Positions 11,401 through 23,400 of a DNA stretch of 64,000 bases are shown one piece after another. This stretch comes from Nematostella vectensis. Its lineage: Eukaryota > Cnidaria > Anthozoa > Actiniaria > Edwardsiidae. Made by a program: the position numbers and the translations under genes. The stretch's first letter is position 1. Every line of letters begins with the position of its first letter. Below the pieces are notes generated by a model, which saw only the letters and a program-made list of their open reading frames with translations, did not search any database and had not been told where the DNA came from. The DNA is taken from positions 21,193,969 to 21,257,968 of the forward strand of contig NC_064035.1 of NCBI RefSeq assembly GCF_932526225.1, in the 5' to 3' direction.

Positions 11401-14400
11401 GGCATGCACACCGTTCATCTAACTAAATCCTTTTATAGTGAAATCTAATCTTGAGCTACAATAGGCGAATTAAATGTTGATATATTTTTTTAGTGGAAAA
11501 CGCTTCCCACGTGTTCACGTCATATTTCTAGTATAACTCCTTTGTACCCCACCCCCCTTTCCTAGGAACCCCTTCCCCCCTTTCAATGTTGTTGTCTGAC
11601 ACCTGCGACCTAAGTCCTCAACATTGAATAGGGGAGGGGGGAATTTTTGTGTTTTCATTTGAAAAAATAGCATATTGAGTATATAACTGATTAAGAAATC
11701 ATTTTATAAACCATTTAATTCGCCGATTGTAGGTTTGCGAGACGAAGACAGTCGTTACAAACCTGAAGGTTGAGAAAGATGGCGGCGAGATGCTCTGGTA
11801 TAAGGATACCTCCCGACTGCATCGGGCTATAGAACTCCTAGAACACAAAGGGCACGGTTACTAGGAAACGTCTGCTATGAGAGACACGAAACCTCCAGAA
11901 AGTACCGCTAATTGCACTCGAAGAAACAGCATACTGTTCAAGATAAATGACAACAAAGTTTCATGGGAATGGTTGAGCTTGGTCTCATGGAAATGATTGA
12001 ATTTGGTTATACCTCTTTCAATATTTGCAGATCGTTTCCATAGTTGATTTCAGTCTGGACCAGTTCAATGATGGCTTCTTTTCTCTCCGTCCTTCTCTCT
12101 ATGCACTTGGGGCAGATATGAACTGACGTAGCGCGTTCTTTTGCCGTGACACTAAAATCATTCAAAACGAAACTCAACAAAAGGCTGCTAGAACATAACG
12201 GGTGGCCGAGACTACCCGGGAGAAGAAACTATCACTTACACATGATTGTTAGGGACAAAGAGCTTCAAACAATTCGGACACTCAACCTGCAGAATAGAAA
12301 ATCAAAGGCTCTGTGAGCGAACTCGTGAATGCAAATTTATTTTTCTAGTTATTTTCTTGTGTGCATAAAATATATACAGGATACTGAATAAGCATGAACA
12401 CATCCAAGATGCTGAGAGTACATAAAAATGTCCTTTTACCTTTTTTCTTTTCGATGTCATTAATTATCATTATTATTAAAAAAAAAAAAACAGAAAAAAA
12501 AAATAGCGCTATCAGTGGGAATCGCACCTGGGTCGCTGGGTTTGGAGTTAGGTGTCCGCACCGCTAGACCAACCGAATGAGCTTGTTACTAAAATTAGTT
12601 TTAAACTATTGGTATCGTACCGTTCGAAATGTTTTTGTTAGCATGTCAAATTCCAGCATATTCTTTCCGGAAACAAAATAAAATACCCGCAATAATTGAT
12701 CACGCTACTGTCATACAATAAGTTTTTGCATGCATGTTAACATTCTAGAAAGGCGCAATATATATATATTCGATGAACAAGCGAGGGCCATGTGTTTGTA
12801 CGAGTTTTTTTGATATTTAGTTTATCGGGAAGAACTGTAAAAAATAAATTTGTGGAAATCTATCCTCTTCTATTTTGTCCTTCTAACAGAGGCTTTTTTA
12901 CCCTTCAAACAAAGACCACGCTAACACAGGCTTTTCCCTGTGTGTTTTTCGGATTTAAAAAACCCAGCAAAAACCCAGAGACGCAATTCGGCATGTACTA
13001 AAACAAAGAGAATTGAAAGTTTTGCTACCATTTTGCAAACTAACCGTAGAAGACCGATTGACGTCAGTGACAAAGGCGCAAGCGCACGCTCAACCCACAT
13101 GGAATACTTTTCTGAAGAAACTAGGTTATATATACTTTACTGTCATACTAAAGAAAGACCGTAGCGGTCACAGGTCGATAACATTGTCCTTTTATAGTAT
13201 TAGGCTTTAACCGGAGGTTGAACACCGGAAGTATATTTATGATCTAAGGATTGCTGTGTTGCTAAAGCACAAAAAGACCACAAATCGATCGATCATCCGA
13301 CGATAGAGTGACACAGAAGTCCCTCCAATACCTCGTAAATGCTTTGCAAGCATTCACAAGTTAAAAAGAATAACAGGTTAGTATCACAGCCAAAGCTGAT
13401 GGATGTATTTAATAGTAATAGCCTTCCAATTATACATTTGAAGCCTATAGATAGATCAGTGTGTCCCACCCACTTACACTATCCACCCCTCTGTTGGACT
13501 GGTATCCCACCCACTTACACTATCCACCCCTCTACTAGACTGGTGTCCCACCCACTTACACTATCGACCCCTCTACTAGAGTGGTATCCCATCCACTTAC
13601 ACTATCGACCCCTCTGTTGGACTGGTATCCCACCCACTTACACTATCCACCCCTCTACTAGACTGGTGTCCCACCCACTTACACTATCCACCCCTCTGTT
13701 GGACTGGTATACCACCCACTTACACTACTCACCCCTCTGTTGGACTGGTATCCCATCCACTTACACTATCCACCCCTTTATTGGACAGGTATCCCACCCA
13801 CTTACACTATCCACCCCTCTATTGGACTGGTATCCCACCCACTTACAATACGCACCCATCTAATGGACTGGTATCCCACCCACTTACACTATCCACCCCT
13901 CTATTGGACTAGTATCCCACCCACTTACACTATCCACCCCTCTATTGGACTGGTATCCCACCCACTTACACTACTCACCCCTCTGTTGGACTGGTATCCC
14001 ACCCACTTACACTATCCACCCCTCTGTTGGACTGGTATCCCACCCACTTACACTACTCACCCCTCTATTGGACTGGTATACCACCCACTTACACTATCCA
14101 CCCCTCTGTTGGACTGGTATCCCACCCACTTACACTATCCACCCCTCTATTGGACTGGTATCCCACCCACTTACACTACTCACCCCTCTGTTGGACTGGT
14201 ATCCCACCCACTTACACTACTCACCCCTCTATTGGACTGGTATCCCACCCACTTACACTACTCACCCCTCTATTGGACTGGTATCCCACCCACTTACACT
14301 ATCCACCCCTCTGTTGGACTGGTATCCCACCCACTTACACTACTCACCCCTCTATTGGACTGGTATCCCACCCACTTACACTACTCACCCCTCTATTGGA

Positions 14401-17400
14401 CTGGTATCCCACCCACTTACACTATCCACCCCTCTGTTGGACTGGTATACCACCCACTTACACTACTCACCCCTCTGTTGGACTGGTATCCCATCCACTT
14501 ACACTATCCACCCCTTTATTGGACAGGTATCCCACCCACTTACACTATCCACCCCTCTATTGGACTGTTATCCCACCCACTTACAATACGCACCCATCTA
14601 ATGGACTGGTATCCCACCCACTTACACTATCCACCCCTCTATTGGACTAGTATCCCACCCACTTACACTATCCACCCCTCTATTGGACTGGTATCCCACC
14701 CACTTACACTACTCACCCCTCTGTTGGACTGGTATCCCACCCACTTACACTATCCACCCCTCTGTTGGACTGGTATCCCACCCACTTACACTACTCACCC
14801 CTCTATTGGACTGGTATACCACCCACTTACACTATCCACCCCTCTGTTGGACTGGTATCCCACCCACTTACACTATCCACCCCTCTATTGGACTGGTATC
14901 CCACCCACTTACACTACTCACCCCTCTGTTGGACTGGTATCCCAACCACTTACACTACTCACCCCTCTATTGGACTGGTATCCCACCCACTTACATTACT
15001 CACCCCTCTATTGGACTGGTATCCCACCCACTTACACTATCCACCCCTCTGTTGGACTGGTATACCACCCACTTACACTACTCACCCCTCTATTGGACTG
15101 GTATACCACCCACTTACACTATCCACCCCTCTGTTGGACTGGTATCCCACCCACTTACACTATCCACCCCTCTATTGGACTGGTATCCCACCCACTTACA
15201 CTACTCACCCCTCTATTGGACTGGTATCCCACCCACTTACACTATCTACCCCTCTGTTGGACTGGTATCCCATCCACTTACACTATCCACCCCTCTATTG
15301 GACTGGTATCCCACCCACTTACACTACTCACCCCTCTATTGGACTGGTATCCCACCCACTTACACTATCCACCCCTCTATTGGACTGGTATACCACCCAC
15401 TTACACTACTCACCCCTTTATTGGACTGGTATACCACCCACTTACACTATCCACCCCTCTGTTGGACTGGTATCCCACCCACTTACACTACTCACCCCTC
15501 TATTGGACTGGTATCCCACCCACTTACACTACTCACCCCTCTATTGGACTGGTATCCCATCCACTTACACTATCCACCCCTCTGTTGGACTGGTATCCCA
15601 CCCACTTACACTACTCGCCCCTTTATTGGACTGGTATCCCACCCACTTACACTATCCACCCCTCTATTGGACTGGTATCCCACCCACTTACACTATCTAC
15701 CCCTCTATTGGACTGGTATCCCACCCACTTACACTATCCACCCCTCTACTAGACTGGTATCCCACCCACTTACACTATCCACCCCTCTACTAGACTGGTA
15801 TCCCATCCACTTACACTATCCACCCCCCTATTGGACTGGTATCCCACCCACTTACACTATCCACCCCTCTGTTGGACTGGCATCCCATCCACTTACACTA
15901 TCTACCCCTCTGTTGGACTGGTATCCCACCCACTTACACTATCTACCCCTCTATTGGACTGGTATCCCACCCACTTACACTATCTACCCCTCTATTGGAC
16001 TGGTATCCCACCCACTTACACTATCCAACCCCTATTTGAGCGGTCGGGTGACACATGACTGTACTTTTATCTAAAGCTGAGGTTCTATTAGCAGATTAAT
16101 ATGGAGTATGTGCCAACCCCTTCAAGCTTATTCAAACTGGACTATGAATCGGTAATAACAGACATCCTCTTTATTATCCGATGTCCGTCCCAAGAAATAA
16201 GAAATGACACCAAATCAAAGGAAACAAATATTACCATATTTTCTGTGATGACGGATGCTACATTCTTGTGCTTCTTATTCTGCTCCTTTTCCTTCTTCTT
16301 CTTCCTGGCCACTTCCTGCCAGTGTTTGGCGCTCACTGCAACCACGCTCCAGCGCTTGGAACTTTTCTCCACAATGTCCTCCCAGCTCTGGGGCTTGGGC
16401 CGAGGGTCAGGTCCCAGGTCTCCGCCTACACCACTGTCCGTGCGCTCTATTTCAACGTCAGGCCTTGCCTGAGTATCGTCTAACGAGAAAAACGGCAAAA
16501 ATAAAAAATCAAAAGATCAAAAGGTCCAGTCCAATGTTGAAAAACATCTTGATATTTACGTATGGAGACACACCTTCACTATTTTTTTGATGGAATACAA
16601 GAATATAGATGGAGACATCCATAAATAAGAGATGGGTTTAATTTATTCCAAACTTCGCATTTCGCTCAAAAATCCTTACACCGCAAGAACGACTGTAGTG
16701 AGTCGCGCCAAACAGATCCAAAATAAAATTAAGCCCCCACAGTTGTTTGTATAAGCTAATGAGTTTATTGTGACGGTAAAACCATACATTTTACCCAACC
16801 TGTTTTGGTGGCTTAAACACGCAAGGCATATGCAGACGACGCATTACTTTGTAGAGGACACACGATGTTCCTGTTAAATCTTGAAAACATTGACATTGAG
16901 TTCCACTTACAACGTTAAAATGCTACAATATTTTTGCGGGTAGGTCGACCCCCTAGTGCCTTCTCACCTACAGGGAGCTACAAGCCATGATTATTAACCC
17001 TCTTAAACTATGGAGCTACAAGTCATGGTTAAGCTAATTGAGCTTAGGTTTTCACGAATTCCATTCTCAAATATCATCGTCTCAGCAAGAAGGTTTAAAC
17101 CTCTTGGTCTCAGCAAATATTTCGCTTACCTGTCGACTTGGCATCTTCAAAGACAGCTTCCTCGTCGTACTCTGTTATCACAGAATCCGTATCGAAATCG
17201 AACATGTGGGCGGAGCCACTATCAGCACTGACATTACTATGGAAACTGTCCCAGCGCCTCTTGTTACGCGGAGTCGCTGCGTCCACAGCGTCCCCGTCAC
17301 TTAGCCCGTACGCAGAGTCGTCGTGTTCAGTGTCGGTGGAGTAGACGCTGCTAGCAATGCTGAGAAGGCTTGTGTGAACCCCTGTCTTACGCAGCTGACC

Positions 17401-20400
17401 ATGCGATACATTCGAGTCAGCGGATGGCCGTCGTACTTTGGTAGCATCATCCGCTGACAGGTGAGACTGCATGCTCACCCATGAAGCTTTTTTACCTATT
17501 CGAGGCCTAACATTCTCGCCATTTTGGTGGAAGGTCTCGTTATTACGCAGGCTATCACCATCAAATGCGATGTCATTCGTTGTTGTCACGCCCTCTTCCT
17601 TAGACTTGAGCGAGAGTTTTGGAGAATTCGTTGGCGATCTACCAAGGCGCAGTTTGAACTTTGCCGCACTCCAAAGCGCTTTGGAAGCGACGTTGAACCC
17701 CGAGCTCTTACGCTCGGTCTCACTGCTTTTACATTCACCTTCGCTATTCACCGAGCTTGTAGAAGGCGACCGCTTTATAGGTGTCACAGGCCTGTAGAAG
17801 TCACTTACCGCTGACAACTTAGCGTTTCTTTGCGGATAAGGACTACCCGGCTCTGATACGCTGATTCTAGTCTCGTCGACTTTGCCATCGGGACTGGGAG
17901 AGTTCTCAAATGCAGACATCACTTCGGCGTCCTGTTCCCGTTCTACTGTGTTTGTATTCTGAGAAATGCTGCATTTTTTCTCGCTCACTTTGTTATTATT
18001 ATAATCGGTCACGTGTGATAAAGGTAGGCGTGTTGAGGGGCCTGGTGAGGGTTCACCTGTCACGTCATTCTTTTCTTTTTTATCGCTTCTGTCGCCCGTG
18101 CACTTTTGTGAATTAATACTGTCATTACTCGACTCGAGGAACTCGTTTGCGTTCCTCGCGTTCTTTCTTGTATTACTACTGTCTTTACTTGAATGAGCGA
18201 GTTCGTTTGAATGAATCGCGTTGTTTGTTGTTTTACTACTGTCTTTACTTGAATTAGAGAGTTTGCTTGAATGACTAGCGTTCTTGGTTTGATTACTGTT
18301 GTTCGTATGGGGTATTGCGATCAATTCCTTGTACGCAAGAGGCGGACTATTAATGCGTATCCTTATTGCCGGTGCCCTAGGACTCCTCGCACTTCCTATA
18401 ACCCCCTCACTAGGTACACCGCCTATATCTCTCGTGTCACGTGATATGGAGGGGTACCCGGACCGCCGTATTCTCCCCTTCTTCTCTTCGCTTGCGCCTG
18501 TATCGTTGTTAAGCGCCCATTTAGATGTTATTTCCTTCCCATTTTCTTTTCGATCATACAAGCCGTACTTCAGCAGCAGATTGTGGATGACGTCACTCTT
18601 AGCGACGTATCTGCGCCCTTCATCTGATGACGACACTGATGACGTCATCCTGTCACCATATTTGTGGTTTTCTGTCCGTGGGGCCATGGTCGGCACATTT
18701 GAGTATTTTCGCGCTTGTTCCGTGTTTTGAGCCGATAGCTCATTTGTATTCTGGACCTCGGATTTTCTACGCTTGAATTCCTCGAAACTCGGGATAGGAA
18801 CATGAGCAAGTGGTCGCTCTTTCCTCTGGAATCGCGGGCTCTGCAACTGGTCAGCGTACGAGCTCCTTCTGTTAATATCAGTCGATATTATTTCGTTGGT
18901 TCGATAGGCAATCGGCTCAGGCTCGACTCGGTCAAGCTCGGAACACGATCGTGCCCGATGTAAAGATGGTGGGATTTCCATAAAATACCGCTGACTGTCT
19001 TCGCGTCTGTGCATATGGTGATCAGTGTGGAAGCTAATCGAGCGATTCCCGAGTAACATGCGAGCTGGCCGACTAGTTACCGAACTGGCCTCGAGTCTCG
19101 GTTGGTTATAATCTCGGAACTCGTGATTGTCCACGTATTCCGGACTTCGGTCGTAAACACATCGCGCATCTATTCTGTGATGCCTGTCACGCAATAACCC
19201 GTGGCCCACTTCCGCTCGGGAATCCTGTGGGTGATACCGGAAGTTGTAATCAGAAGAGTCACTAGGGCGTCTATGGAGGTCGTTCATTTGGTCATGCGGC
19301 GGAAGCTCCGACAGGGGAAGCGTTCTTGATCGACCAAATCCTCGACATCCAGAGTTGCAATCATCGTCTATGCACCTCAAGTCAGTCAAGGAATGCGATT
19401 GTGAATGCTTCTTAGGGAGGGAGGGCTGGTAGCTCCAGCCTGACGCAGGGGGGTAGTCTGGGAAGGAGTGCGGTCTACTGTGCGAATAGTCATCGCGGGC
19501 GCAGATGCTGAGGTCGGGGGTTGATGACGTACTGTGTACCGGGTGCGGTCTGACGTGCTCTTGGTACCCCTGTGGTCTCACGTGCTCTTGGTACCCCTGT
19601 GGTCTCACGTGCTCTTGGCACCCCTGTGGTCTGACGTGCTCATGGTAGCCCTGTGGTCTGACGTGCTCATGGTAGCCCTGTGGGGCTGTGCCGTACGATC
19701 GTGCAGATGCTGTGGGGGTATATGTGTTTTGTAGTACACTTGTTTTTCTAAATTCCGGAGGTGGGTATAGTCTTCGAGATTTGACCTGAAATAAAAATAG
19801 GGTCTGTTTGCAGTCGGAGGCCTAAGTGTGCAAATGTCACAACAGCAGCCAGACACATTACCAACACATATCTCATGTAAACCAAACACAGTAGAATAAT
19901 TCCGTATTAGCGACACAGACCTCATGTCAAACAATGCCTGGCCTTATGGGCCAAAGAGTATGGAAAAGCGCCCGAGAATTATTGACCAGAGACTTTTTCA
20001 TATATTTTTCAAAATAACGACCATGTCGACTTTACGCGTAAAATTTCCAAACGGTAAAGGCGTTGTGAATATAATTGTCTCGAATTTAGCCGTACCCAGA
20101 GCTCGTGATGATTCTTACCTCGTGCCATCTGACGCCCCGAAAAAAAGGGTGATTCTTTACTTGGTCAACGGTGTAAAACTGGCCCTTCAACAGCCTGGTA
20201 ACCAAGTCTCTCGCAATGGCCGAGAGGGAATGGGGTAGGTAATAGGATCGCGCAACAAGCTGAGTGAACCTGGATAGAGTATATTTCTGTTAGAGCATGA
20301 CTGTGAATATCTAGAACATCCAATACCAAGCAATAAGAAGCGCAGGAAATAGTTAGTCCCGAATACTTTTCACTGGATTGGAAGCTCTCCATTCCCTAAA

Positions 20401-23400
20401 TGCTGTTTTTTTTTACTAGGACGGAGAAGGAAGCGCAGACGGAGAAGGAAGCGCAGACGGAGAAGGAAGCGGAGAGGGAGAAGGAAGCGGAGACGGAGAA
20501 GGAAGCGCAGACGGAGAAGGAAGCGCAGACGGAGAAGGAAGCGCAGACGGAGAAGGAAGCGGAGACGGAGAAGGAAGCGGAGAGGGAGAAGGAAGCGGAG
20601 AGGGAGATAGAAGCGGAGACGGAGAAGGAAGCGGAGACGGAGAAGGAAGCGCAGACGGAGAAGGAAGCGCAGACGGAGAAGGAAGCAGGGACAGAAAAGG
20701 AAGCGCAGACGGAGAAGGAAGCGCAGACGGAAAAGGAAGAAAAGACGGAGAAGGAAGCAGAGACGGGGAAGGAAGCAGGGAAAGATAAGGAAGCGCAGAC
20801 GGAGAAGGAAGCGCAGACAGAAAAGGAAGCAAAGACGGAGAAGGAAGCGGAGACGGAGAAGGAAGCAGGGAAAGAGAAGGAAGCGCAGACGGAGAAGGAA
20901 GCGCAGACGGAAAAGGAAGCAAAGACGGAGAAGGAAGCGGAGACGGAGAAGGAAGCGGAGACGGAGAAGGAAGCGGAGACGCAGAAGGAAGCGGAGAAGC
21001 AGAAGGAAGCGGAGACGGAGAAGGAAGCGGAGACGGAGAAGGAAGCGGAGACGGAGAAGAAAGCGGAGACGGAAAAGGAAGCGGAGATGGTGAAAGGAGC
21101 AGAGACCGAGATAAAAGTAGAGACGGAGAAGGAAGCTAAGACACCGAAGCACTCCAGCGTACTTTACCTAGTTCGTGTAATTTTCCCACGCGCGTACAAA
21201 CTCCCACTTACTTCTCCTAGTTCGTGTAATTTTCCCACGCGCGTACAAACTCCCACTTACTTCACCTAGTTCGTGTAATTTTCACACGCGCGTACAAACT
21301 CCTAGTTACTTCACCTAGTTCGTGTAATTTTCACACGCGCGTACAAACTCCCACTTACTTCACCTAGTTCATGTAATTTTCACACGCGCGTACAAACTCC
21401 CACTTACTTCACCTAGTTCGTGTAATTTTCACACGCGCGTACAAACTCCCACTTACTTCACCTAGTTCGTGTAATTTTCACACGCGCGTACAAACTTCCA
21501 CTTACTTCACCTAGTTCGTGTAATTTTCACACGCGCGTACAAACTCCTAGTTACTTCACCTAGTTCGTGTAATTTTCACACGCGCGTACAAACTCCCACT
21601 TGCTTCACGTAGTTCGTGTAATTTTCAAACGCGCGTACAAACTCCCACTTACTTCACCTAGTTCGTGTAATTTTCACACGCGCGTACAAACTCTCACTTA
21701 CTTCTCCTAGTTCGTGTAATTTTCAAACGCGCGTACAAACTCCTACTTACTTCTCCTAGTTCGTGTAATTTTCACACGCGCGTACAAACTCCTAGTTACT
21801 TCACCTAGTTCGTGTAATTTTCACACGCGCGTACAAACTCCTAGTTACTTCACCTAGTTCGTGTAATTTTCACACGCGCGTACAAACTCCCACTTACTTC
21901 ACCTAGTTCGTGTAATTTTCACACGCGCGTACAAACTCCCACTTACTTCACCTAGTTCGTGTAATTTTCACACGCGCGTACAAACTCCCACTTACTTCAC
22001 GTAGTTCGTGTAATTTTCACACGCGCGTACAAACTCCCACTTACTTCACCTAGTTCGTGTAATTTTCACACGCGCGTACAAACTCCCACTTACTTCACCT
22101 AGTTCGTGTAATTTTCACACGCGCGTACAAACTCCCACTTACTTTACCTAGTTCGTGTAATTTTCACACGCGCGTACAAACTACCACTTACTTTACCTAG
22201 TTCGTGTAATTTTCACACGCGCGTACAAACTCCCACTTACTTCACCTAGTTCGTGTAATTTTCACACGCGCGTACAAACTCCCACTTACTTCACCTAGTT
22301 CGTGTAATTTTCACACGCGCGTACAAACTCCCACTTACTTCACCTAGTTCGTGTAATTTTCACACGCGCGTACAAACTCACACTTACTTCACCTAGTTCG
22401 TGTAATTTTCACACGCGCGTACAAACTCACACTTACTTCACCTAGTTCGTGTAATTTTCACACGCGCGTACAAACTCCCACTTACTTCACCTAGTTCGTG
22501 TAATTTTCACACGCGCGTACAAACTCCTAGTTACTTCACCTAGTTCGTGTAATTTTCACACGCGCGTACAAACTCCTAGTTACTTCACCTAGTTCGTGTA
22601 ATTTTCACACGCGCGTACAAACTCCCACTTACTTTACCTAGATCGTGTAATTTTCACACGCGCGTACAAACTCCCACTTACTTCACCTAGTTCGTATAAT
22701 TTTCACACGCGCGTACAAACTCTCACTTACTTCTCCTAGTTCGTGTAATTTTCAAACGCGCGTACAAACTCCTACTTACTTCTCCTAGTTCGTGTAATTT
22801 TCACACGCGCGTACAAACTCCTAGTTACTTCACCTAGTTCGTGTAATTTTCACACGCGCGTACAAACTCCTAGTTACTTCACCTAGTTCGTGTAATTTTC
22901 ACACGCGCGTACAAACTCCCACTTACTTCACCTAGTTCGTGTAATTTTCACACGCGCGTACAAACTCCCACTTACTTCACCTAGTTCGTGTAATTTTCAC
23001 ACGCGCGTACAAACTCCCACTTACTTCACGTAGTTCGTGTAATTTTCACACGCGCGTACAAACTCCCACTTACTTCACCTAGTTCGTGTAATTTTCACAC
23101 GCGCGTACAAACTCCCACTTACTTCACCTAGTTCGTGTAATTTTCACACGCGCGTACAAACTCCCACTTACTTCACCTAGTTCGTGTAATTTTCACACGC
23201 GCGTACAAACTCCCACTTACTTTACCTAGTTCGTGTAATTTTCACACGCGCGTACAAACTCCCACTTACTTCACCTAGTTCGTGTAATTTTCACACGCGC
23301 GTACAAACTCCCACTTACTTCACCTAGTTCGTGTAATTTTCACACGCGCGTACAAACTCCCACTTACTTCACCTAGTTCGTGTAATTTTCACACGCGCGT

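Larger units (their letters stand above)
9262..12286 (-). other. zinc-motif and Dbl-homology (DH) domain exons 6-13
   Basis: Exon 6 carries CPNC and exon 7 carries CPKC, together a four-cysteine zinc-binding motif. Exon 7 then starts the DH domain with RKEAIIELVQTEINYG (helix 1, CR1). Exon 8 has EHLAAIFLNLQ, exon 10 GSVFLENVDFFQSYKIYC, exon 11 the KKNELLKIFLN helix, exons 12/13 the CR3 signature DLTSFLLAPVQRIMKYPLLL, and exon 13 ends with a basic helix. Every splice has GT-AG ends and matching phase. The Glu of helix 1 and the CR3 residues needed for Rho GTPase exchange look intact, so catalytic activity is expected. Confidence 0.9.

Noticed and set aside
11161-11418. 85-codon minus frame across the fold-back element
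   Set aside because: It is made of transposon arms and repeat units. The flanking exons 8 and 9 splice in phase without it.
13740-15752. 670-codon open frame on the plus strand
   Set aside because: It is made only of stop-free 41-bp repeat units, is open in all three plus frames, and lies in an intron of the minus-strand RhoGEF gene.
20370-21269. Long EKEAET-like (plus) and Pro/Ser or Leu/Arg (minus) proteins
   Set aside because: Both strands are open because the 18-bp repeat has no stops. The region is intronic and lacks splice or start signals of its own.
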